64,000 nucleotides of DNA from contig JAFQXL010000004.1 of assembly GCA_017406985.1 (NCBI GenBank), positions 309,708 through 373,707 of the forward strand. Direction: 5' to 3'. Under the pieces are notes generated by a model. It had not been told where the DNA came from, made no database searches, and was given only the letters and a program-made list of their open reading frames with translations. The first letter of the stretch is position 1, and every line of letters begins with the position of its first letter. This DNA is from Candidatus Saccharimonadota bacterium. Lineage in GTDB: Bacteria > Patescibacteriota > Saccharimonadia > Saccharimonadales > Saccharimonadaceae. Below, in pieces: positions 1 through 7,903 of this stretch. The translations under genes and the position numbers were made by a program.

Positions 1-586
1 ACGGATTATCTTTCATAGCTTCAGTATAGAGTTGTCCGATATAAGCGATAGCGGCATCGTCTTCAACTTTCTTATAAGCATTTCCGGAAGCAAAATTCTC
101 ACATTCTACATCGTTAGCGTTTTGTCTAAAGACGCCACCAGAAAGATGCCCGTTTCCGGAATCGGAATATTTATTACAAGCAACTTGAGTAATAGTAAGG
201 CCGAATGTACTCATGAACTTTTCGAGTATACCCTGCCTACAATAGATTTCGCCGTCTTGAATTTTACCCTGTGTCTGGTTCTCGAGCCAAGCTCCAACTG
301 CGATATTTGTCGGGATAATACTACTATCGAACCAGTTTCCATTTTCAACATCGTCAGCATAAAATGTACGGTTCATATCGCCGAGACCTTGACGGTTCGG
401 AATGCAACGAGCGAATTTTTGAGCGACTAACTGCGCACGACCGGCGGCTTGAATTAAACTTTCGGCGTCTCCGACATCGACTTTAGCCTGATATGCAGCA
501 AAAGCCGAAGAAGCTCCGACTGAAGTAATTAACACTGTTATAGTAACAGCCCAAAGTCCAATACGTTTTAATAAATTATTCTTCAT
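1..586 (-). CDS. VirB6-module secreted/membrane protein, paralogue of the 2282-5971 gene (C-terminus beyond window)
   Basis: The reading frame starts at ATG 586 and runs off the left edge; about 195 residues are visible. It opens with a signal peptide (MKNNLLKRIGLW, then a hydrophobic stretch ending ASSAFA) followed by a Cys-containing extracellular region. The motif IIPTNIAV followed by a Cys about 20 residues later resembles IIPTKVGN plus Cys in the N-terminal ectodomain of the 2282-5971 protein, so I take it as a diverged paralogue and expect a VirB6/TrbL-like membrane region further left. Its start overlaps the stop of the upstream cassette by 11 nt, so the two would be translationally coupled. 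In the present DNA orientation no promoter drives this pair, so it is probably silent. Confidence 0.7.
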   Translation of the reverse strand, partial: MKNNLLKRIGLWAVTITVLITSVGASSAFAAYQAKVDVGDAESLIQAAGRAQLVAQKFARCIPNRQGLGDMNRTFYADDVENGNWFDSSIIPTNIAVGAWLENQTQGKIQDGEIYCRQGILEKFMSTFGLTITQVACNKYSDSGNGHLSGGVFRQNANDVECENFASGNAYKKVEDDAAIAYIGQLYTEAMKDNP

Positions 587-1247
587 CGTCTATTAACCCG
601 TCTCTTATTTTTATAATTAGTTCTGTCATAGAGTTATTACTAATCGCGTCAGAAATCGTCTTATGGAAGATTCCTTTAATATAATCATAGTTGTTATAAA
701 TTATTGCCGTTTCTGGATTATAGCTGTTTAGACCATTAATATATTTTGTATAAGCCTCAGCCGCGGTTTTTTCGCCACTATCTGAACTTTTTAGATATTC
801 AGAAATAAGCGCGACGTTACTGGTTTTTATAGCGTTATAATAATTTTCATAAATTTTATATGCGCTATTATAGGAATCAATATTTTTTTCAAGACGTTCT
901 TTAAGAGTATTAAAATCTTCTAATACTTTTTCACGAACGGAAGTTTTGTCTTTTATTGTTTCGCTAAAACTATTCGTCGAGTCAAGATATTTCTTCAGAG
1001 CTTTCTGCGAAGCGTCTTCGAAAATCGCACCGTTATTCTTACTCTTATCTATGTCGATAAAGACGTCTTCTAGTTTAATTACGTCGTCTGAATATTGAGC
1101 CATAGCCTCTCTTACTGCGCTATCATGAATTCCGGTGGTGCTACTTGAGGACGAGCCTTTCCCCTTGTTCTGCTGCAGGGCAAAATAAACGCCAACCCCA
1201 GTTAAAATAGCGAAGACGGTAATAATGCCGAGGATGATAAGGAACCT
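576..1247 (-). pseudogene. Silent 5'-less cassette of the single-span membrane protein (paralogue of 1324-2280)
   Basis: The frame is open from codon AGG at 1247 down to the stop at 576, with an in-frame TAA (1248-1250) directly before it. Residues read RFLIILGIITVFAILTGVGV then YFALQQNKGKG, almost the same membrane span as in the 1324-2280 protein (RFLIIISIITVFAVLTGIGV), then about 170 residues of different, helical, Asn/Lys/Ser-rich ectodomain. An internal ATG at 1103 would give 175 aa but would lose the membrane span, so I do not believe it is the native start. The homology to the plus-strand gene begins at the AAAGGTTCCTTAT inverted repeat. I read this as a silent cassette that becomes a full gene if segment 1250-1519 inverts, and not as random decay, because 224 codons stay open. 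Confidence 0.75.
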
Positions 1248-1249
1248 TT
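1237..1249 (-). repeat. Left 13-bp inverted repeat of the putative invertible segment
   Basis: On the minus strand this reads AAAGGTTCCTTAT, an exact inverted copy of 1520-1532. The core AAGG-TT-CCTT is an imperfect palindrome around a non-palindromic TT, the kind of layout known for serine-recombinase crossover sites. The same bases encode KRFLI, so conserved coding alone could also explain the match. Confidence 0.7.
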
Positions 1250-1519
1250 ATTTTATCTAAATAGGGATTATTTACTAAAAATCCTTGCGAAAATGTTTAT
1301 GCTTATGTTATACTTAAACCACGATGGGTCCAGAAAATAAAAATCTTTTTAATAACCGCCTTGGAATGCGCCCGAGCCGCAATCTTTCGGCTATGGACGA
1401 ATTAAACCGAATTTCTGCTCAAACTCAGGCCCAAAATCAGCCACAAACTCCGCAAAGCGTAAGCACTTCTTCTGACATTGTCTTAAGCGGCGGTTCTGCT
1501 CCGAAAAATCAGGGTAAAA
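1250..1519. other. Putative invertible promoter/5'-coding segment (locus 1)
   Basis: This 270-bp segment lies between the two 13-bp inverted repeats. It carries the promoter (1285-1314), the ATG at 1324 and the first 65 or so codons of the plus-strand gene. Inverting it at the repeats would join the GGT AAA AAA codons in frame to AGG TTC CTT of the minus-strand cassette and place a stop codon before the plus-strand gene. Inversion itself is inference; the geometry is read directly from the sequence. Confidence 0.55.
1285..1314 (+). promoter_or_regulatory. Promoter of the 1324-5971 operon
   Basis: TTGCGA (1285-1290), an 18-bp spacer and TATACT (1309-1314) preceded by TG at -14/-15 (extended -10). 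The spacer contains GCTTATG, a heptamer that recurs in other accessory promoters of this window. The start codon follows 9 nt after the -10, so the transcript has almost no leader. Confidence 0.7.
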
Positions 1520-2280
1520 AAAGGTTCCTTATAATAATCAGTATTATTACGGTTTTTGCCGTCTTAACCGGAATTGGTGTTTATTTCGCTTTGCAACAAA
1601 ATAAAAATGGCAGAATTTTTACGTCGGAATATACGAAAACTTATAATGATTATGTCGAATATTTATTAAACGGCGAAAATGCAGAAAAAACTGCTACCCT
1701 TACGACCGTTAAAGAAAATAATGAGTTAGTCTATCCTTTTAACTTTAATACGGTAAAAAAGATTACTTATAAAGAAAAAACTAATATAAATTCATATTTC
1801 GAGAATCTAAACACAAAACTAAATACTCTAAAGGAAAAAGCCGGCTCAAATAAGAAAGATAGCGTCGAGAAAAACATTACGGCGGTTGAAATCCTAGAAA
1901 AAACTATAAATTATCCAAAATATTTTAGTGAACTTAAAGCCGAATATAAAAAGAGCGAAAGCGCTGCTAAAACCTATATCCAGAACAATTTTAGTTATAG
2001 CGGCGATAACGATAGTCTAAAAAATATTTCGGCCTTACAGAGTGTATTCTATGAATCCCTAATTAGCGAATATATTGTCTATTCCGGTATAGACTGTATT
2101 AATAGTGACGGATATGACTATAGTTGTGCGATTCAGAAATACGGATTGAATGGCTCGGCGATAATTTCAGAATTTGAACAGCAGGTTTCGACTGCCTATA
2201 AAAAACTAACTGACGATTCAGCTTTGCGTATTTTAAATAAAGCGGTTATCGATTTAACGACAGAAATGAGTGAAAACTAA
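1324..2280 (+). CDS. Single-span membrane protein with variable ectodomain
   Basis: This 318-aa protein has a cytoplasmic N-terminal segment of about 65 residues, rich in Gln, Pro, Ser and Asn. One membrane span follows (FLIIISIITVFAVLTGIGV, about residues 68-90), then an outside domain of about 225 residues that is mostly predicted helix, Lys/Asn/Ser-rich, with one Cys pair near the end (GIDCIN, YSCAIQ). I recognise no family. It forms an operon with the VirB6-like gene, whose ATG lies one base after this stop. It is the expressed partner of the silent minus-strand cassette 576-1247: the membrane span is conserved between the two, the ectodomains are not. A role as an accessory or adaptor of the adjoining secretion-like protein is a guess from context. 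Confidence 0.8.
   Translation: MGPENKNLFNNRLGMRPSRNLSAMDELNRISAQTQAQNQPQTPQSVSTSSDIVLSGGSAPKNQGKKRFLIIISIITVFAVLTGIGVYFALQQNKNGRIFTSEYTKTYNDYVEYLLNGENAEKTATLTTVKENNELVYPFNFNTVKKITYKEKTNINSYFENLNTKLNTLKEKAGSNKKDSVEKNITAVEILEKTINYPKYFSELKAEYKKSESAAKTYIQNNFSYSGDNDSLKNISALQSVFYESLISEYIVYSGIDCINSDGYDYSCAIQKYGLNGSAIISEFEQQVSTAYKKLTDDSALRILNKAVIDLTTEMSEN
1520..1532 (+). repeat. Right 13-bp inverted repeat of the putative invertible segment
   Basis: AAAGGTTCCTTAT, an exact inverted copy of 1237-1249, located at the start of the membrane-span coding region. Beyond it the two copies still align on opposite strands for about 80 bp, but with many synonymous differences, so the exact match is confined to this 13-mer. 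Confidence 0.7.
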
Positions 2281-2281
2281 A

Positions 2282-5200
2282 ATGAAAAAACTTAAACTCT
2301 TGAAAAAAATTATAGTATTAACCCCTGCTCTTTTAATTTTCTCCGTTTTTCTATCGAGCTTTAAAACGGAAAATACTTATGCGTTAGCCGGAAGTGCCGA
2401 ACAATATCATAAACTCGCGGTTATGCGCGGCGTTCAACAATGTTATAGTAGTCACGCAAAAAGCCAAATTAAACAAAGCGACTTTACTGGCTGGACATCT
2501 ATTTTCGACGGAAATATTAACAGCGACGGAGAAATTATTATCCCGACAAAAGTCGGAAATACGATTAATAATAATGATTTTAGCTGTCAAGATGTCTTTG
2601 CCGGATATAACGACGTCGGGGGGAGCGGAAGCGGTTTTAAAAACTATGCAACAATCCCTACGACTTTAACGGATTTAGGCTATGTCTTTAGCCATAATGA
2701 AGGCGCCGCAAATTCTAAAAGCGGAACTCCAGACGCCGATACTGACCAAGTTACTCTAAAGTTTTCTGATATTACTGACGCCTCCGGTAATGATTCTCGT
2801 CCAATTGCTGTTAGCGGGGAAATCGTTATTAACGGTGAACAAAAATATTATAACGGGTGGGTAAGGAAGTATCACTATTGGAATATTACTGGCGTGTCTG
2901 GCTCTCTTGAAGCTAAATATAACGGCGAAACGCTTTATACTTTACAATTTAGTGGCTCTCAATATCCGTTTCAAGCGGGGACAGTTAAACATTCAGATGG
3001 GACAGTGGAGCCAATATCAACTTTTTCTTATGACGTAGATGTTTTATATACCCAGCTCTATAATGGAAAAACTAGTAGTTCTAAACTTACGCTTGCTGAT
3101 GCGATAAGTAACTTTACCTCCGACGTCGAAGCTAATATTAAGGACGCCGGTAAGTACGTCTTTACCTCGCCAAATGTAAGCGCTAACGTTACGTTCACGG
3201 CTCCGAAAGAAGATGATAGAAATAACGCAAATTCGGTATATAAAATAAACACTAATGGTGCGACCGCCTCGTCAATTATGTTAGCCGCCGCGAACGCAGG
3301 CGAAGATTTGCCACATACTGACGGTAGTCTTAGCGGAGCTGGCGGGACAGTAAAAACAAGAAGTTTTTACTGGAGCGATGCCTATAAATATGGCCTTTAT
3401 TACCAATATCTAAAAGATATTATGAGCGAATATTCTGGCATTAGTATCGGCGCATGTTCTAGCTCGAAACCTGATGGTGCTGCGCATTATTTTAAAGGAA
3501 CAAAAGACAACTGGTGTCCAATCAATATCCCTGCCGACTCACAAGGCGCTTTAAGTAAAGAGCTTGCTATCGTCGGTTCTAGAGATCTAGAGATGGGAAA
3601 GTTTGAGGACATTCTCGAGTGGTTTAAGAACGAAGACTCTTATAAATATCTTCAAGAAGGAGATTATGCTAATGTCGACAAGAAGAACGATGATGACGAC
3701 GATAATGGTGGTGGCGGTGGTGGAACTGATCCGAGCGAGACTGGAGACACAGAAACAACTCCAGAAGAAGCGTGTTATCGCCGTGCTGGTTCGATGGGCT
3801 GGATTATCTGTCCGATTATCTTCGGAATGAGAGATGTCGCAGACGGTATTTATGGCGCAATCGAAGGATTTATTAAAGTCGACGATTCAATTGTCGGCCA
3901 AATCGGACAGGGGATTAACTCTAATAACGGCTCAATTTATCAAGCTTGGAATACATTTAGGGGGATTGCAAATATCGTTTTCGTAATTCTCTTCCTAGTT
4001 GTAATTTTCTCTCAACTTACTGGTTTTGGAATTGATAATTACGGAATTAAAAAGATGCTTCCGAAACTTATTATTACTGCTATTTTAATTAACCTTTCCT
4101 TTATTATTTGTGCAGTTGCGGTGGATATTTCAAATATCGTCGGGCGTTCTATACATGATTTCTTTACCGGCTTGAATGTTACTGCTCAGATTAACGGCGA
4201 ATCAGTTTCAAGTGATCTTGCTGTGGCAGCAAAACAAGTTACTGCTTATATCGTAGATATCGCTCTCGTTGCTGGTGCTACGGTTGGGCTCGGCGCTCTT
4301 GTTGTGCTTAATTTCTGGGAGTTAATTATTCCTATTCTTCTATTCCTTTTAACATTTGTTATTGCGATTATCTTCGCCTTTATTATACTTGGTCTTCGTC
4401 AAGCTGCGGTAGTTGTTTTAATCGTTATAGCTCCGCTCGCGCTAGCGCTCTATGCTCTACCTAATACCGAAAAAGTATTCAAAAAATGGGTTGATGCCTT
4501 TAAAGGTGTGTTAGTTGTCTATCCAATCGTCGGCGCAGTAACGGGCGGAGGCGGTTTTGCTGGACGAGTTTTACTCAGTGCAGATAACGGTTTTCTAATG
4601 ACTTTAACCGCTGGTCTTCTCTTCGTCGTTCCATATTTCTTAATTCCAAGCTTAATGAGGAAGTCGCTCTCGGCGATTGGCGATATTGGTAATCGTCTTC
4701 ATAATGTCGGTAGAAACGCTGGCTCAAGGCTTAGTAACGGGATTAATAATCTTGACCGAGTTAAAAACGCGCGTGCCGATTTTAGCGAACGTAACGCGCA
4801 GAACCGCGCAGAGCGCTACTTCAGATCTAGACGAGCAGACAGAGACGCAGAAGCAGTTAAGAACGGAACGGCTACTATTCGCCAATCTCGTCGATATAGA
4901 CGTAATGCTGGCCTCGCTAATACTCAAAGGCAAGCGAACATCGAGGCACGTTCAGCACAGAGTCAATATAACCGTCTTCAATCTGAAACTGGTTATCAAG
5001 CTGCGCTTTCTTCCGCAAACATGTCCGAAGCCGATACGGCAGTTAAGAACTTTGAGACAATGATTACCGCTGGAGATTATGCGTTTGATTATACAGACGA
5101 TAAAGGAATATCTCATTCTACTCTTAACGCGCAAGATAACTCTGCTATCGCAAAAGCGCTCGAACATGAACTTACGACAAGCGACGGAAGCGACGATTCG

Positions 5201-5971
5201 AAAGCAAGAATCCGCGCGCTCTCGAACGCTCTCGCTAGTAAAGGTAAAGATGGTCGTCAACGTATGTTTAATGCGGTTGATAGCGCTCAAAAGAACGGTG
5301 CGTCTAAAGATGCTATCCAAACATTCTCGAGTAACATCCAGAACAATCATGCTGGTACTATGAAAGACAAGTTCCGTCCGCTTTACGAGTTTACCAAAAA
5401 GGCTCAAGTCGATGGTTCGGGAAATATCTCGGATTACAAATATTCGGCTGTCGACAAATTCTCGACGGGCGATATGGCGAATATGGACGTTACGCATCTT
5501 CAAGACTTCGTTAATTATGATAAGAAAAGTAATACTTATGCGGGCGGCTTTAACGCTAACTTTACAAGCGAAGCGGATCGGGCTACGCTTACTAACCTTG
5601 CTAGGCAGACTCTTGCTGACGAACATTTATCTCAAAATCTTTCCGGAGAACAAAGATCTGCGCTTGAAGCAATTGTTAAAGCAGGGCAAGTTAATAACCC
5701 GGCTCCAGCTCCGGCTGGCGCAGCGCAAGAAGGCCAAGAGTTCAAGATTCATAATCAAGACGAGGTTATCAGGAGAGTTACGGCGGGCGAATTAACTCCG
5801 GCACAAGGAGACCGATGGATTGAGATTATGAAAAATCCAACCGCGGCGGAACGAGAGTTTATTAATCGTACAAATCAGAAAATTGCGGATAAAACCTATT
5901 CTCAAGAAAAGGCAAATGAGTTAATAAAGGCGATGGTTGATAAATCTCTCAAGGATAATCCAAATAGATAA
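2282..5971 (+). CDS. VirB6/TrbL-like multi-membrane protein with large ectodomain
   Basis: I place the start at ATG 2282, one base after the upstream stop; GTG 2270 is an in-frame alternative. The 1229-aa protein has a signal peptide (MKKLKLLKKIIVL to TYALAG), an extracellular domain of about 440 residues with scattered Cys, and an acidic/glycine linker (DDDDDNGGGGGG). Next comes a block of about six or seven membrane spans (roughly residues 555-790), introduced by a Cys-rich WIICPIIFGMRD stretch. The last 430 residues are charged, Ala/Asn/Arg-rich and probably cytoplasmic. Hydrophobic core plus long soluble tail is typical of VirB6/TrbL channel components of type IV secretion-like systems, widespread in CPR genomes. 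The family call rests on architecture. No VirB4 or VirD4 partner lies in the window. Confidence 0.7.
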   Translation: MKKLKLLKKIIVLTPALLIFSVFLSSFKTENTYALAGSAEQYHKLAVMRGVQQCYSSHAKSQIKQSDFTGWTSIFDGNINSDGEIIIPTKVGNTINNNDFSCQDVFAGYNDVGGSGSGFKNYATIPTTLTDLGYVFSHNEGAANSKSGTPDADTDQVTLKFSDITDASGNDSRPIAVSGEIVINGEQKYYNGWVRKYHYWNITGVSGSLEAKYNGETLYTLQFSGSQYPFQAGTVKHSDGTVEPISTFSYDVDVLYTQLYNGKTSSSKLTLADAISNFTSDVEANIKDAGKYVFTSPNVSANVTFTAPKEDDRNNANSVYKINTNGATASSIMLAAANAGEDLPHTDGSLSGAGGTVKTRSFYWSDAYKYGLYYQYLKDIMSEYSGISIGACSSSKPDGAAHYFKGTKDNWCPINIPADSQGALSKELAIVGSRDLEMGKFEDILEWFKNEDSYKYLQEGDYANVDKKNDDDDDNGGGGGGTDPSETGDTETTPEEACYRRAGSMGWIICPIIFGMRDVADGIYGAIEGFIKVDDSIVGQIGQGINSNNGSIYQAWNTFRGIANIVFVILFLVVIFSQLTGFGIDNYGIKKMLPKLIITAILINLSFIICAVAVDISNIVGRSIHDFFTGLNVTAQINGESVSSDLAVAAKQVTAYIVDIALVAGATVGLGALVVLNFWELIIPILLFLLTFVIAIIFAFIILGLRQAAVVVLIVIAPLALALYALPNTEKVFKKWVDAFKGVLVVYPIVGAVTGGGGFAGRVLLSADNGFLMTLTAGLLFVVPYFLIPSLMRKSLSAIGDIGNRLHNVGRNAGSRLSNGINNLDRVKNARADFSERNAQNRAERYFRSRRADRDAEAVKNGTATIRQSRRYRRNAGLANTQRQANIEARSAQSQYNRLQSETGYQAALSSANMSEADTAVKNFETMITAGDYAFDYTDDKGISHSTLNAQDNSAIAKALEHELTTSDGSDDSKARIRALSNALASKGKDGRQRMFNAVDSAQKNGASKDAIQTFSSNIQNNHAGTMKDKFRPLYEFTKKAQVDGSGNISDYKYSAVDKFSTGDMANMDVTHLQDFVNYDKKSNTYAGGFNANFTSEADRATLTNLARQTLADEHLSQNLSGEQRSALEAIVKAGQVNNPAPAPAGAAQEGQEFKIHNQDEVIRRVTAGELTPAQGDRWIEIMKNPTAAEREFINRTNQKIADKTYSQEKANELIKAMVDKSLKDNPNR

Positions 5972-5978
5972 GCGCCAT

Positions 5979-6013
5979 AAAAAATACCTCCCAGAGTCCT
6001 GAGAGGTATTTTT
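5979..6013. terminator. Bidirectional terminator between convergent genes
   Basis: AAAAATACCTC (5980-5990) pairs with GAGGTATTTTT (6003-6013), giving an 11-bp stem with an A-run on one side and a T-run on the other. It can therefore serve the 5971 end (+) and the 6068 end (-). Confidence 0.85.
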
Positions 6014-6067
6014 CCCACGCCAGAAGTTTTCTAGCGAAGAGCGGTCTTAAACTTCATAAATTATAAA

Positions 6068-7726
6068 TTATTTACGAAGTTGTTTGCGGCTAGCAAGGTA
6101 ATAACCAGCGACGGTAACCGTTCCGCCGAGGCCAGCAACACCGGTAGCGATCGAAGATGCACCAGTATTAGGAAGTTCAGATTTTTCACATTGAGCTTTA
6201 TAAGTGTCATAATCAACGGTATCGCCGTTAATTCCGTAGTAAGTTCCCTTAACTACTTCACACTTATGGGTATCGGTTGGGGTTGGAGTAGATTCACATT
6301 CAGATTTGTAAGTCTTCTCGTCAACAACGTTACCGTTCTTACCATAGTAAACACCAGAGATTACTTCACATTTGTGTTCAACAACTGGAGTTGTACATTC
6401 TTTATCATAAACTTCTTTAGTAACGACATTTCCGTCTTTACCATAATAAACGCCAGAAATTACTTCGCACTTATGAGTTTCCGGAGTTGTACACTCTTTC
6501 TCGTAAACTTCTTTAGTGACAACGTTTCCGTTTTTACCGTAGTAAACACCGTCTACGATTTCACATTTATGAGTTTTTGGAGTTTCACAAGTTTTCTCAA
6601 CATAAACTTCAGCACTATCTTGGACAGCGAAGTAGTTTACGTTTGTAGAAGTACCGACATAGTTAACGGCTTTTGCCCAGTTAATTAAGCGGTTTGTGCC
6701 ACAAGTAAGGCTATTATCGACAACCTTAGCTTGGAAGCGGATGTAAGCGTTTGCGCCGACTTTATAACCACCAATGTTAATACCTTCAGTAGTTAATTTG
6801 TCGCTCGTAACTGTTGCACCATTAGGATAGGTTGCGTTATAAATCTTAGTAGAATTTTTAACGTATTCTAAGCCTTTTGGAAGCGAATCGTTAAGAGTTG
6901 TGTTACTAACCTGAGTTGCGTTTAAGTTCTTATACATAATCTGGAACTCAACGGTCTCACCAATTGAAGCTTTAACACTTTCGCTAAAGCTTTTATCGGT
7001 TAATTTACGAACAGTTTTAGAAATCTCAGAAGATTCGAAAACTGGTTTAACTTCGATAGTAACGTAGTTATCAAAGCCATAACAGCCTGGAACTTCGCCG
7101 TTTAAGCTATCGTAGCCGATTTTAACTCCGTTCGTAACGACGGAGTCAGCGAGTTTAACCCCGCCATTTTTACCAACCCCGTTATTTTCGAGGAGGGCAG
7201 AACCTTCGACGTAGTCGAGGTAGAATTTTTTACCGTTATTACTCTTGAAAACGACATCATCCCAGTATTTAGATGGGGTAGCGTTTGAAGAGTTAATATA
7301 ACCATCGACACGTTGTTCGGTAGAAACAACGGTACCGAGACTAAAGTTCGTAGTGACGTTTTTAGCGACGGCATCACGACCTTTAGGGCTGTTATTATGA
7401 ACGTAAAGACGGATGATGTAAGTTTTACCTTCTTCAACCGTGATTTCGTTATTCTGCCAGACATTATTTACACCGTTATTTCCGGTAGATTTGTCACGAG
7501 CAGCGACGAAGTTACGTTCATCTTTAATTGACCCATCTTTAAGAGAGTCATCTTTAATAGAGTTGAAAACAATTTTGTTTCCAAGGTCACCGTTGTTAAT
7601 CTGAGCAACGGTATAAGTGCGACGTCCGCCGGAGTTGTCTCCCCAAGCCGAAACGATCGCGGTCCCGATAGCGCCAGCAGTGACAACTGCAGCAGCCATC
7701 GTTACGAGTTTAATAGCTTTTTTCAT
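6068..7726 (-). CDS. LPXTG-type wall-anchored surface protein with tandem Cys-containing repeats
   Basis: The 552-aa protein begins with a signal peptide (MKKAIKLVTMAAAVVTAGAI). A middle region of about residues 240-350 resembles the DUF11/conserved-repeat fold of bacterial adhesins (KTVRKLTDKSFSESVKASIG, SLPKGLEYVKNST). Then come five tandem units of about 30-35 residues, each with HKCEV, VYYGKNGNVV and a second Cys; the two Cys could form a disulfide per unit. The C-terminus has ELPNTG, a hydrophobic span and RKQLRK, a canonical sortase signal. The start has a good ribosome site (GAAAGGAG). Function is presumably adhesion or stalk formation on the cell surface. Repeat number could change by slippage or recombination (DNA about 6190-6590). 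Confidence 0.85.
   Translation of the reverse strand: MKKAIKLVTMAAAVVTAGAIGTAIVSAWGDNSGGRRTYTVAQINNGDLGNKIVFNSIKDDSLKDGSIKDERNFVAARDKSTGNNGVNNVWQNNEITVEEGKTYIIRLYVHNNSPKGRDAVAKNVTTNFSLGTVVSTEQRVDGYINSSNATPSKYWDDVVFKSNNGKKFYLDYVEGSALLENNGVGKNGGVKLADSVVTNGVKIGYDSLNGEVPGCYGFDNYVTIEVKPVFESSEISKTVRKLTDKSFSESVKASIGETVEFQIMYKNLNATQVSNTTLNDSLPKGLEYVKNSTKIYNATYPNGATVTSDKLTTEGINIGGYKVGANAYIRFQAKVVDNSLTCGTNRLINWAKAVNYVGTSTNVNYFAVQDSAEVYVEKTCETPKTHKCEIVDGVYYGKNGNVVTKEVYEKECTTPETHKCEVISGVYYGKDGNVVTKEVYDKECTTPVVEHKCEVISGVYYGKNGNVVDEKTYKSECESTPTPTDTHKCEVVKGTYYGINGDTVDYDTYKAQCEKSELPNTGASSIATGVAGLGGTVTVAGYYLASRKQLRK
6190..6590 (-). repeat. Five in-frame tandem repeats of about 100 bp
   Basis: The DNA encodes HKCEV...YYGK(N/D)GNVV...C units of the surface protein. 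Units 2 to 4 are most alike; the one next to the anchor (YGINGDTVDYDTYKAQCEKS) is most diverged. Repeat-number variation between strains is expected by analogy with other surface repeats, not seen here. Confidence 0.75.
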
Positions 7727-7903
7727 TTAAAAAGCTCTCCTTTCGTAGATTATTTAATATTATTGGTTTTGCTAGCCGAATTGTTAATTTTCGTCTTTGC
7801 CACCAAAACCGAATCGTCTCAAACACAAATGTTTAAAATTTCTGGAATTGGGAGAGGCTTTTTACAGCCCCTCCCAAAAAGTACTTGTTGTTGTCGGGAA
7901 TTA
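7727..7903 (-). other. Intergenic region with weak promoter and a hairpin
   Basis: Upstream of the 7726 start the minus strand has TTAACA, about 17 bp, then AATAAT, a weak promoter candidate. At 7850-7880 GGGAGAGGC and GCCCCTCCC form a near-perfect stem around TTTTTACA, just beyond the end of the upstream gene. It lacks a clean T-run on either side, so terminator function is uncertain. I see no gene here. Confidence 0.4.

Noticed and set aside
576-1103. A stand-alone 175-aa gene starting at ATG 1103
   Set aside because: The homologous frame continues 48 codons upstream with the membrane span; starting at 1103 would remove it and no ribosome site or promoter is present.
1237-1532. Locus 1 explained only as an assembly chimera
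   Set aside because: The two copies differ at many synonymous sites and the minus cassette runs on into a coupled second gene, so it is not a simple mis-joined duplicate; read evidence is still needed.
6190-6590. CRISPR-like regular repeats
   Set aside because: The repeats are in-frame coding units of the surface protein with no unique spacers.
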